DNA of 64,000 bases from Janthinobacterium sp. FW305-129 (lineage in GTDB: Bacteria > Pseudomonadota > Gammaproteobacteria > Burkholderiales > Burkholderiaceae_D). The notes under the pieces are model-generated. The model saw nothing but the letters and a program-made list of their open reading frames with translations. It did not search any database and was not told the origin of the DNA. The position numbers and the translations under genes are program-made. Where the stretch lies: the NCBI RefSeq assembly GCF_020858115.1, contig NZ_JACYMM010000019.1, forward strand, positions 1-64,000, in the 5' to 3' direction. Positions 37,697 to 46,074 of the stretch are shown here, in pieces (positions within the stretch are counted from its first letter, which is position 1; the number at the start of each line of letters is the position of its first letter).

Positions 37697-39736
37697 TCAG
37701 GCCGCAATATCCAGCGGGCGGTGCGGCGCGTCCGCCATCGCCATGCCGCCGCTGAGTTGCCACGCCGCGCCATGACCCAGGCGGCGCAGGCAGGCCGCGG
37801 CGCGCGCACTGCGGTTGCCGCTGCGGCAGAAAAACACCAGCGGACGCTGTGGCTCCCGCAGCCACGCGCCGACCTGTCCCGCCAGGCGGCTCAGCGGTAC
37901 GCTGTGCACGGCGCAGCCCTCGAACACGGTTCCGGCGCAAGCCGCATGTTCATACGCCTCGCGCACGTCGACGAGGATGGCGTCCGGATGCTGGCGCAGA
38001 AAGGCCGGCAAGCCAGCCGCATCCAGTTGCAGTTCGACGGCGGGAGTCACGCCATCGCGCACGGCGCGCACGGTACTGCAGACGCTGTTGTCATCGCTTG
38101 ATGCACACAGCACGGTGTCCGGCGTCACGAGGCCGGTCTCCAGCAAGGCCGCAATGGCGTGCGGCGCCAGTGCGCCGACAAAGGCGAAGCGCTGCTCCAG
38201 CAGATACACATGGGTGTCGCCGCACTCGATGCGGCGCAGGCGCTGCTGGCCCAGCGGCAGTTCGCCATCGATATCGACGCGGCCCACTTGCTCGATCTCC
38301 AGTTCCTGCAGCAGCGCCAGGCGCGCGGCGCCATGGTCGCCAGGAGCCGCCGTGTGCACGATGGCGCGCAGGGCCAGGTGCTGGCAGCGGATGAAGGCGG
38401 CCAGGCGCGGCACGAGCGCAGCGGCAGGATCGATGACGACGCAACTGGCGCTGGCGGCGTCGCTGAGCAGCCAGGTGCACTGGCCGTCGACGCTCAGCTG
38501 GATTATGCCGTCCTGCGCGCCGTCCTGCGGCGATGGCGCCAGCGCCGACGGCAGCAGACAGCTGCTGCGCAGCGCTTCGCCGCAGTGCTCGATGCGCGCG
38601 CAGGCGGCGCTAACCGTCGCCGCATCGATCAGCGGGCCGAACGACAAGCGGATGGCGGAACTCGCGCGCCATTGCGGCACGTGCATCGCTTCCAGCACAT
38701 AGCTGGGCAGCGCCTTGGCGGCGGAACAGGCGCTGCCCGAGCTGACGCGCACGCGCGCCGCGTCGAACAGGTCCAGCAGCTCTTTCGAGGACAGGCCCGG
38801 CACGGAAAAGTTGAGCGTCGTCGGCAGCGACAGGTCCAACGGCATATTGAACACGATGCCGGGGAAAGCGCGTTCCAGGCTGGCCACCAGCTGCTCGCGG
38901 AAAGCGCCCAGGTCGGCGTGGCTGCGGAAGGTCTTGCCATCGTCCAGCGCGGCCAGCACGGCGCCCAGCGCGGCGATGCCGGCCATGTTTTCCGTGCCCG
39001 AGCGCAGGCCCGCTTCCTGGCCGCCGCCCATCATCAGTGGAGTAAACGGCGCGCCGGCGCGCACGTACAGCATGCCGATGCCCTTCGGCGCATACAGCTT
39101 GTGGCCGGAGAATGGCGCGTAATCGATGCGCGTGGCGGCCAGGTTCAGTTTCAGCTTGCCCAGCGCCTGCACGCAATCGACCATCCAGTAGGCATCGGCA
39201 CCGCGCTCCTGCAGCAGCTGCGCGATGGCCGACAAATCGCTGATGACGCCCGTTTCATTGTTGGCCGCCATCGTGCACAGCATGGCCGTGTCGCCGATCA
39301 GCGCATCGAGCGCCTGCAAGTCGTGGCGCCCCTGCGCATCGACGGGCAGCTTGCGCACTTCCAGGTTCAGGCCCAAGAGCCGGTTCCAGTGCGCCAGGCT
39401 TTCCGGCACGGCCTTGTGCTCGGTCGCGCCATACAGCAGCAAGCTGCCGATGTGCTTGCCAGCAGCACGCCGTTCGCGCAGCGCACACAGGGCCGACAGC
39501 ACTGCCGTCTGGATGCCCTCGGTGGCGCCGCTATTGAACATCAGGCGGCCGTCGCCCACGCCCAGCAGGCCGCCGGCGCGCCGGCGCACGCCATCCATCA
39601 TGGCCTTGGCCTGCAATCCCGTGGCGTGGGTGCTGCTGGGATTGCCATAGCCCTGCTCCATCGCTTGCCGGGCGGCGGCAACGGCGGCAGGCAGCACGCA
39701 AGTGGTGGCGTTGCTGTCGAGGTAAATTTCTTTCAT
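37697..39736 (-). CDS. Cysteine desulfurase / degenerate metallo-beta-lactamase / rhodanese fusion
   Basis: Residues 1-385 are a class V NifS/IscS-type desulfurase: ATEHKA (104-109), PLP lysine in SGHKLYAPKG (K213) and catalytic loop SSGSACSAAK (C337). Residues about 410-560 resemble the ETHE1-type metallo-beta-lactamase fold (CTWLLSD, CVVIDP), but the metal motif HxHxDH is reduced to HTAAPGDH, so metal binding is probably lost. Residues about 575-679 are a rhodanese with VDVREAYEH and active loop FFCRSGNRS (C637). The 679-residue protein could pass sulfur from C337 to C637. The frame is open to 39916; the MKEIYLDSNATT start fits the family. It faces an Lrp-type regulator. Confidence 0.85.
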   Translation of the reverse strand: MKEIYLDSNATTCVLPAAVAAARQAMEQGYGNPSSTHATGLQAKAMMDGVRRRAGGLLGVGDGRLMFNSGATEGIQTAVLSALCALRERRAAGKHIGSLLLYGATEHKAVPESLAHWNRLLGLNLEVRKLPVDAQGRHDLQALDALIGDTAMLCTMAANNETGVISDLSAIAQLLQERGADAYWMVDCVQALGKLKLNLAATRIDYAPFSGHKLYAPKGIGMLYVRAGAPFTPLMMGGGQEAGLRSGTENMAGIAALGAVLAALDDGKTFRSHADLGAFREQLVASLERAFPGIVFNMPLDLSLPTTLNFSVPGLSSKELLDLFDAARVRVSSGSACSAAKALPSYVLEAMHVPQWRASSAIRLSFGPLIDAATVSAACARIEHCGEALRSSCLLPSALAPSPQDGAQDGIIQLSVDGQCTWLLSDAASASCVVIDPAAALVPRLAAFIRCQHLALRAIVHTAAPGDHGAARLALLQELEIEQVGRVDIDGELPLGQQRLRRIECGDTHVYLLEQRFAFVGALAPHAIAALLETGLVTPDTVLCASSDDNSVCSTVRAVRDGVTPAVELQLDAAGLPAFLRQHPDAILVDVREAYEHAACAGTVFEGCAVHSVPLSRLAGQVGAWLREPQRPLVFFCRSGNRSARAAACLRRLGHGAAWQLSGGMAMADAPHRPLDIAA

Positions 39737-39903
39737 GATGGCAGTCCGAGTATTGGATAAAAAGGGCGCAGTTAAAAGGGCACCGCACAAGCGGCTGGAA
39801 CACATCGATAGTTTACCGGCCCACCCCCGTGAAGATATGCCAAAAGACACTGCAAAAACGGTACTATGCAGCATGTTCATGCCATAAAAACCGGAATACC
39901 AAA

Positions 39904-40401
39904 ATGAATTCACCAAACGTCTCGCTCGACAAATTCGACTGCGCCATCCTCGCCGCCCTGCAGCAGGACGGTACCCTGTCGATCGCCTCCCTCAGCGAGA
40001 AAATAGGGTTGTCCAGCACGCCGTGCTGGAAACGCGTGAAACGGCTGGAGGAAGAGGGGTATATCGAAAGCCGCGTGGCCATCGTCAACCGGCAAAAAGT
40101 GGGGCTGCCCGTGACCGTCTTCGTCAGCGTGCGCACGGGCCAGCATGACGAAAAATGGCTGCGCCGCTTCGCCGCCGCCGTGATCGTCTTGCCCGAGGTA
40201 CAGGAATTTCACCGCATGAGCGGCGACATCGACTATCTGCTGAAAGTCGTCACCACCGATATCAAGGGATATGACACCTTCTATAAAAAGCTCATCAAGG
40301 CCGTGCAGCTGACGGGCGTGTCGTCCGCTTTTTCCATGGAACAAATCAAGTGCAGCACGGAATTGCCGCTGGAATTGATCGCCCACGGCTTACCTGCCTG
40401 A
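39904..40401 (+). CDS. Lrp/AsnC family transcriptional regulator
   Basis: The 165-residue protein has an N-terminal helix-turn-helix (LDKFDCAILAALQQDG through SSTPCWKRVKRLEEEG, about 8-55) and a C-terminal ligand-binding RAM domain with VVTTDIKGYDTFYKKLI. It is divergent from the cysteine desulfurase fusion. Lrp-type regulators such as DecR respond to cysteine and control cysteine-degrading genes, so control of its neighbour is likely. The frame is open upstream to 39829, but MNSPNVSLDKFD matches the family start. The 167-base gap between the two genes is A/T-rich and should hold both promoters. Confidence 0.92.
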   Translation: MNSPNVSLDKFDCAILAALQQDGTLSIASLSEKIGLSSTPCWKRVKRLEEEGYIESRVAIVNRQKVGLPVTVFVSVRTGQHDEKWLRRFAAAVIVLPEVQEFHRMSGDIDYLLKVVTTDIKGYDTFYKKLIKAVQLTGVSSAFSMEQIKCSTELPLELIAHGLPA

Positions 40402-40598
40402 ACGTTTTTCCACCCCGTGCCGGTGTACATGAAAAGCACGCATGTTAACACCTTACAATCGTTGCCATACAGCAACACAACCACATTAAATACGGCATAC
40501 CTCCACTATATTGCCCTTATCCGTCGCTATACTGCGCACTTGCCCGTGCCTTTCTAGCAACCTCTGCCGGTCGCGCGGGCCCATTCCCAGGGTCGTCC

Positions 40599-42623
40599 AT
40601 GCATCTGCTTCGCCACCTCTCCATTCAAAAGAAACTGATGTTCAGCATGGGTTTGTGCCTGCTGCTTTTCATGGGCATTTCATCGTTCCTCAGCGTGCGC
40701 ATGAGCAGCGATTACGTGCGCGAGCGCGTCGTCGGCCAGGAACTGCCGGCCCAGGTGGGAGAAATCCGCAACGATGTGCTGCGCCAGATCAGCCAACCGT
40801 TATCGGTGGTGCAAACGATGGCCAATGATGTCTTTCTGCAGGACTGGGAAGACGCGGACCTGGCGGACAGCGGCTTGCCCACTTTTCAGCGCTACGCGAA
40901 GATGATCAAGGAAAAAAACAAGGCGGCCGTCGTCAGCTGGAGTTCGCAAACCGCGTCCAGATACATGACCGACGCGGGCCTGATCCGCACGCTGGACAAG
41001 CAACAGCCAGCCGATCACTGGTTTTTCAGCATGCTCGACGAAAACAAACAGCACACGATCAATCTGGACCGCGATCCAGCCTCGGGCAGCTTCATGCTGT
41101 TCCTGAATGCGCGGGGCCAGACGGCCGGTGGCAAGGCCGTCATTGCAGGCATGGGCTTGAGCGTCGATGCCATGGCCGAGACCATCCGCAGCTACAAGGT
41201 CGGCCAGACCGGCCATGTCTACCTGGTGCGTGCCGATGGCAGCCTGCTGATCCACCGCGACCCAGCCTTGGCCGACGGCAAGCATCAGGTGAGGGACTTG
41301 CCCGGCTTCAATGAAGCACTGAGCAAGACTCTGCTGACAGGCAACAAATACACGTATGCCAGCTATGCGGCGCCCAGCGGCAAGCAGCTTGTGGCCGCCT
41401 CATTCGTGCCGGAATTGAATTTGTACGTGATGGCCGAAGTGCCGGAAGCGGAAGTGCTGGGCAATGTCACGCGCTCGGCCCTGCTTGCCGCCCTGATCGC
41501 CGGACTGGTCGGTGGCGGCATCGCCTTGCTCATCATTTATGTCATCAGCCGCGCCATCGCCGCCCCCGTCGCACGGGCGGCCGACATGCTCAGCGAGATT
41601 GCCAGCGGGAACGGCGACCTGAGCCGCCGCATGCCCGTCGAATCGGAAGACGAGGTCGGTGCGCTGGCCGCCGCCTTCAACCGTTTCGTCGCGTCGCTGA
41701 ACGTGACGATACGCGAAGTTCGCGACAGTACCGAGGCCATTGCCGGTGCATCGAGCCAGATCGCGTCTGGCAACCTGGACCTGTCGGCGCGTACGGAAGC
41801 CCAGGCATCGAGCCTGGAAGAAACGGCGGCGGCCATGGAAGAACTGACGTCGACCGTGAAACAGAACGCGGACAACGCGCGCCAGGCGAATCAGCTGGTG
41901 GTGTCAGCCTCGAGCCACGCCGTCAAGGGGGGCGACGTGGTCGGTCAAGTAGTGCAGACGATGAGCGAGATTACGGAAAGTTCGCGCAAGATCGCGGACA
42001 TTATCGGCGTGATCGACGGCATTGCCTTTCAAACCAATATTCTCGCCCTGAACGCGGCGGTCGAGGCGGCCCGCGCGGGAGAGCAGGGCCGCGGCTTTGC
42101 CGTGGTAGCCACAGAAGTGCGCAACCTGGCACAACGGTCAAGCCAGGCGGCCAAGGAAATCAAGGACTTGATCGTCGACTCGGGCAGCAAGGTGGAAGCC
42201 GGCAGCAAGCTGGTCGACTCGGCCGGCGCCACCATGCAGGACATCGTCGTCTCTGTTCAAAGAGTCGCCGACCTGATGGGAGAAATCGCCTCAGCCAGCC
42301 AGGAGCAGAGCCAGGGCATCGCGCAAGTCAATGCCACGGTCACGCAGATGGATGACGCAACCCAGCAAAATGCGGCACTCGTGGAAGAAGCGGCGGCCGC
42401 CGCGCAATCCTTGCAGGATCAGGCCGGCAAACTGGCGCTGGTGGTCAGCGTATTCACACTGGACGAGTCAGGCCACGCGGCCGCACCGCGCCCGGCGCCA
42501 GCGGCCCCTGGCAAGCCAGCCCGGCCCATGGTCAGGCTTGCGGCCAAACCTGCGGCGCCGGCCAAGCCCGCCCCTGCCCCCAGTCGCAAGGCAGCGGCCG
42601 GCACTGAGTGGGAAGAATTCTAA
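40599..42623 (+). CDS. Methyl-accepting chemotaxis protein with dCache-like sensor
   Basis: The 674-residue receptor has a first membrane segment (about 13-31), a periplasmic dCache-like domain (GQTGHVYLVRADGSLLIHRD is typical), a second segment (about 290-315), a HAMP domain, and a signalling domain with the hairpin tip EGIAFQTNILALNAAVEAAR-type sequence (here starting with DGIAFQT). A Pro/Ala/Lys-rich tail ends in EWEEF, which matches the C-terminal pentapeptide that tethers CheR and CheB. No che genes are nearby. The ligand is unknown. No ribosome site is clear before the ATG. Confidence 0.94.
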   Translation: MHLLRHLSIQKKLMFSMGLCLLLFMGISSFLSVRMSSDYVRERVVGQELPAQVGEIRNDVLRQISQPLSVVQTMANDVFLQDWEDADLADSGLPTFQRYAKMIKEKNKAAVVSWSSQTASRYMTDAGLIRTLDKQQPADHWFFSMLDENKQHTINLDRDPASGSFMLFLNARGQTAGGKAVIAGMGLSVDAMAETIRSYKVGQTGHVYLVRADGSLLIHRDPALADGKHQVRDLPGFNEALSKTLLTGNKYTYASYAAPSGKQLVAASFVPELNLYVMAEVPEAEVLGNVTRSALLAALIAGLVGGGIALLIIYVISRAIAAPVARAADMLSEIASGNGDLSRRMPVESEDEVGALAAAFNRFVASLNVTIREVRDSTEAIAGASSQIASGNLDLSARTEAQASSLEETAAAMEELTSTVKQNADNARQANQLVVSASSHAVKGGDVVGQVVQTMSEITESSRKIADIIGVIDGIAFQTNILALNAAVEAARAGEQGRGFAVVATEVRNLAQRSSQAAKEIKDLIVDSGSKVEAGSKLVDSAGATMQDIVVSVQRVADLMGEIASASQEQSQGIAQVNATVTQMDDATQQNAALVEEAAAAAQSLQDQAGKLALVVSVFTLDESGHAAAPRPAPAAPGKPARPMVRLAAKPAAPAKPAPAPSRKAAAGTEWEEF

Positions 42624-42628
42624 GGCAA

Positions 42629-43141
42629 TTAAATGGCAGGCGACTTGACGCTGGCCGCTTGCTTGAAGAAATCATAAATGCCGCTCTCGCTCATGCGGCG
42701 CGCATTCGCCAGTTCGCCGCCCTTGGTGGCGTACAGCACCTGGTTGTTGTCGCTCGATACGAGCACGGCGGCCGGAATGCCTTTCTTGAGCGGATTGCCA
42801 TAGGCTTGCGCCACATCCAGGTTATGGTCGAAGTTACCCACGTCAACCTTGACGACCTTGAACTGCTGTTGCATCAGCTCGGCGTTCTTGCCTTCCTTCA
42901 ATGCCTTGTCGAGCGCGCGGCAATCCTCGCACCAGTTGGCGCCAAAGATCAGCAAGACAGGCACGTGCGCCGCCTTGGCCTCGGCCAGCGCGCGGGCCAC
43001 GTCGGCCTTGGCGTCGGCCGCCGCGTTGTAGGGCAGATGCGGCGTGGCGACCGGGTTGACTGGCGTTGGGGCGGCGGCAATGGCGGTACCGGCAAGCAGC
43101 AGGCTGGCAAAGAGAAGGGAAACGAAACGGGAAAGGCGCAT
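42629..43141 (-). CDS. Exported thioredoxin-family protein (WCEDC)
   Basis: The 170-residue protein has a signal peptide (MRLSRFVSLLFASLLLAG..., cleavage near AIA or AAA, about residue 23) and a thioredoxin fold with the active-site motif ANWCEDCRAL (Cys 71 and 74). It may reduce or exchange disulfides in the periplasm. AGGAG precedes the start at 43141. The stop lies five bases from the chemoreceptor stop on the other strand. It is divergent from the DUF3349-like gene. Confidence 0.87.
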   Translation of the reverse strand: MRLSRFVSLLFASLLLAGTAIAAAPTPVNPVATPHLPYNAAADAKADVARALAEAKAAHVPVLLIFGANWCEDCRALDKALKEGKNAELMQQQFKVVKVDVGNFDHNLDVAQAYGNPLKKGIPAAVLVSSDNNQVLYATKGGELANARRMSESGIYDFFKQAASVKSPAI

Positions 43142-43239
43142 GCGGGGCTCCTGAATGAAATCGTGAAGCCAGCTGAACAGCTGCCAGCGGGCGTGATTGT
43201 CTAGAATATGCCTGCTTGTAGGAAATATCCACCATTTAA

Positions 43240-43273
43240 TTGCACTGTGCTTATGCGGAAAACATATAAGCAC
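43240..43273 (+). promoter_or_regulatory. Promoter with overlapping palindrome before the DUF3349-like gene
   Basis: TTGCAC (43240-43245) and CATATA (43263-43268) are 17 bases apart (ATATAA gives 18). The perfect inverted repeat GTGCTTAT (43247-43254) / ATAAGCAC (43266-43273) covers the spacer and the -10 box, a usual place for a repressor site. The regulator is unknown. Confidence 0.5.
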
Positions 43274-43302
43274 GTATCAGAGCACCACCCAGGAGAAGCC
43301 GC

Positions 43303-43599
43303 TTGAGCATGCCAGATACCCTGCCCCCAACGCTGTCCGGCGCCGCGCGCATGCTGCGCAGCGGCTATCCCGGCGGCATGCCAGACACGGCGTATTTCGC
43401 CGTGCTGGCCATGCTGTATGAACACTTTTCCGACCGTAACCTGGCCGAGCTGATGGCCGCCGTCACGGGCAAAGATGCGGCGACGGTCCTCAATGACATC
43501 TATGCCTGCGCCAGCAGCCAGCCGGCGCCGTCCACCATCGCAGCCGCCAGGGCGCTGCTGACGCGGCACGGCTTGCAAGCGGTCTGCGCCGACGATTAA
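43303..43599 (+). CDS. DUF3349-like small protein
   Basis: The 98-residue protein has an early motif MLRSGYPGGMPDTAYFAVLA and a following helix LAELMAAVTGKDA that resemble DUF3349, a small helical family best known from Mycobacterium. The match is by eye. Function is unknown. AGGAG at 43291-43295 fits a TTG start at 43303 better than the ATG at 43309 (7 against 13 bases). A palindrome overlaps its promoter. Confidence 0.65.
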   Translation: MSMPDTLPPTLSGAARMLRSGYPGGMPDTAYFAVLAMLYEHFSDRNLAELMAAVTGKDAATVLNDIYACASSQPAPSTIAAARALLTRHGLQAVCADD

Positions 43600-43679
43600 T
43601 ACCCGCAGGCAGCGAAATGGAACGCATGGGATAATGTCGGGCTCACACTGAGCAACGCGGCCCGAACGCGCCCTCCTCC

Positions 43680-44846
43680 ATGACGACTTCTTTCCTGGCA
43701 CGCTGGTTGCCACAACCGAACAACGGTAGCCGCCGCGAACAATTGCGCGCCTGCGCGGGAGCCATCTGCGGCTTGCTGCTGACGGGCCTGATCTGCCATT
43801 TCCTGCTGGCTCCCGACAGCGCCAGCGTCTACCTGATCGCGCCCATGGGCGCCTCGGCCGTACTGCTGTTCTGCCTGCCGGCCAGCCCGCTGGCGCAACC
43901 GTGGTCCGTGGTGGGCGGCAATGTCGTCTCCGGCCTTGTCGGCATGGCCTGCGTCAAATGGTTCGGATCCAGCGTGGGCGTGGCGGCGCTGGCCGCCTGC
44001 CTGGCCATCGGCGCCATGTTTGCCCTGCGCTGTCTGCATCCGCCGGGCGGCGCCGTGGCGCTCACCACCGTCGTCGGCGGCGCCAGCGTGCATGCGGCCG
44101 GCTTTGAATTCGTCTTCATCACCGTGCTGTTCAATTCCGCCGTGCTGGTCGCTTGCGCCGTGCTGTACAACAACCTGACGGGACGCCGCTACCCGCACGT
44201 CCAGCAACTGGTGGCGCCGCATCCGCACGCCACCAGGGATGACGTGCCCAGCAACCGCCTGGGCTTTTCACCGGACGACCTCGATGCCGTCTTGCGCCAG
44301 CACAGCGAAGTGCTCGACATCAGCCGCGACGATTTGCAGGCGATCTTCCTGCAAACGGAAATGCGCGCCTACCAGCGCCGCTTCGGCGTCGTCACCTGTG
44401 CCGACATCATGTCGAAGGATGTGCTCAGCGTGGAGTTCGGCACGCCGCTCGATGTTGCCTGGCGCACCATGCGCGAGCACGATGTAGGCGCCCTGCCCGT
44501 TGTCAACCGGGCGCGCCGCGTCATCGGCATCATCACGCAGACGGATTTCCTGCGCCATGGCGGCCTCGACGATTATCAGGGCATGCGCCAGCGCCTGCGC
44601 GGCTTGCTGCAGCGCAGCGGCCTGTCCCACAGCGACAAGCCGGAGGTGGTGGGACAGCTGATGACGGCGTCGCCGCATACGGCCCGCCTGGGCACGCCCA
44701 TCATCGACCTCGTGCCCCTGATGGCCGACGCCGGCTATCACCACATTCCCGTCCTAGACGATGAACAGCGCCTGGCCGGCATCATCAGCCAGTCCGACCT
44801 GATGGCGGCCCTGTACGAAAGCCGCTTTGCCGAGGCCGCCGCATGA
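43680..44846 (+). CDS. HPP family membrane protein with two CBS domains
   Basis: The 388-residue protein has four to five membrane segments within residues 22-165, with the family motif RCLHPPGGAVALT, and a cytoplasmic part with a pair of CBS domains (CADIMSKDVLSVEFGTPL and VGQLMTASPHTARLGTPI). HPP proteins are linked to nitrite transport in cyanobacteria and plastids; CBS pairs often bind adenosine nucleotides. The transported compound here is not known. Its stop overlaps the start of the M48 peptidase gene by four bases (ATGA), so the two are translationally coupled. Confidence 0.9.
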   Translation: MTTSFLARWLPQPNNGSRREQLRACAGAICGLLLTGLICHFLLAPDSASVYLIAPMGASAVLLFCLPASPLAQPWSVVGGNVVSGLVGMACVKWFGSSVGVAALAACLAIGAMFALRCLHPPGGAVALTTVVGGASVHAAGFEFVFITVLFNSAVLVACAVLYNNLTGRRYPHVQQLVAPHPHATRDDVPSNRLGFSPDDLDAVLRQHSEVLDISRDDLQAIFLQTEMRAYQRRFGVVTCADIMSKDVLSVEFGTPLDVAWRTMREHDVGALPVVNRARRVIGIITQTDFLRHGGLDDYQGMRQRLRGLLQRSGLSHSDKPEVVGQLMTASPHTARLGTPIIDLVPLMADAGYHHIPVLDDEQRLAGIISQSDLMAALYESRFAEAAA

Positions 44847-45940
44847 CGCCCTTCCAGGCACTGCTGAGCGGCCCCGAGGGCGGCCCGGCGGGCACGCCCG
44901 TCAGCGCGCACTTCTTCGGCAGCCAACTGGCCATCGACGCGCCCGGCCACGGTGTCGAAGTAGCCCAGCTGGTCGTCAGCGTGGGCGGTGTCGATGGACC
45001 GGAACTGTTCCTGAACTGGCTCGACGGCCAAGGCCGGCAAGCCTCGCTCAAACCGCTGACAGCGGACGACATCGCCATCGTATTAAAAGAAGCACCGCCG
45101 ACGCTGCAGCCGCAATTGCAGCGCCTGTGGGGCGAACGCCAGCGCAATCGGCGGCAAGTGTCGGGCTGGCTGGCCGGTTTGACGGGCGCGGCCATCGTCG
45201 CGGCGGCCCTGCTGTGGTGGCAAGGTGGCAACGCCATCGGTGCGCTGGCGGGACTGATACCATTGTCGACAGAGAAGCAGCTAGGTGAGCTGGCCCTGTC
45301 GCAAGTGCGCGCGCAAGGCGGCATCGCCGAAAATGGTGCGGCGCAGCAGACGGTGCAGGACATCGGCGGCAAGCTGACGACCGGTTCGCGCTACCAGTAC
45401 CGCTGGCTGGTCAAGAACGATGACACGGTCAACGCGTTTGCCATGCCGGGCGGCATCATCGTCGTGCATACGGGCTTGCTGCGCCAGGCGGGGGATCCGG
45501 GCGAACTGGCGGGCGTGCTCGCGCATGAAGTGCAGCATGTGGAACAGCGTCATTCGCTGCGGCAAATGATCAGCAGCCTGGGCTGGGGCGCCCTGGTGGG
45601 CCTGACCATCGGCGACATCAGCGCCGTGGCCGCCATGCTGGCGCACCAGGCCGGCACCCTGTATTTCAGCCGCGACATGGAAGAGGAGGCGGATCGTCTG
45701 GGTTTGCTTGCCTTGCAGCGCGCGCAAATCCGTCCCGACGGCATGCTGCGCTTTTTCCAGAAGCTCGATGACAAGGAGCAGGCCAAGGTGCCCGGATGGA
45801 TTTCCTCGCACCCGCAAACGGCGGCACGCGCGCAACAGCTCCGCAGCCTGATCGCCGCCACGCCCTGCCCCGCCTGCCTGCCCTTGACCAGCAGCCACTG
45901 GCAAGCCATGAAAGCGGCCCTGCCGCCTACGGAAAAATAG
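44843..45940 (+). CDS. M48 family metallopeptidase with a single membrane segment
   Basis: The 365-residue protein has an N-terminal cytoplasmic stretch, one membrane segment (about 112-130), and a zinc peptidase domain with LAHEVQHVEQRHSL (HExxH near 229) and a downstream EEEADRLGL motif that gives the third ligand. It resembles BepA/LoiP-type periplasmic M48 proteases but lacks a signal peptide and TPR repeats. The overlap with the HPP-CBS gene suggests a shared task or at least equal production. Confidence 0.88.
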   Translation: MTPFQALLSGPEGGPAGTPVSAHFFGSQLAIDAPGHGVEVAQLVVSVGGVDGPELFLNWLDGQGRQASLKPLTADDIAIVLKEAPPTLQPQLQRLWGERQRNRRQVSGWLAGLTGAAIVAAALLWWQGGNAIGALAGLIPLSTEKQLGELALSQVRAQGGIAENGAAQQTVQDIGGKLTTGSRYQYRWLVKNDDTVNAFAMPGGIIVVHTGLLRQAGDPGELAGVLAHEVQHVEQRHSLRQMISSLGWGALVGLTIGDISAVAAMLAHQAGTLYFSRDMEEEADRLGLLALQRAQIRPDGMLRFFQKLDDKEQAKVPGWISSHPQTAARAQQLRSLIAATPCPACLPLTSSHWQAMKAALPPTEK

Positions 45941-46074
45941 CAACGTTTCTCCCGCACAATTTATCCAAGCACGCTGGGCAATGGCGTATGCTTACGCCCC
46001 GGCTGCTCCTTCGCGACCGGCCACCCCGACCCGCAACGCCCCCGTTCATTCCCTCCTTACAAAGGACATCGCGC

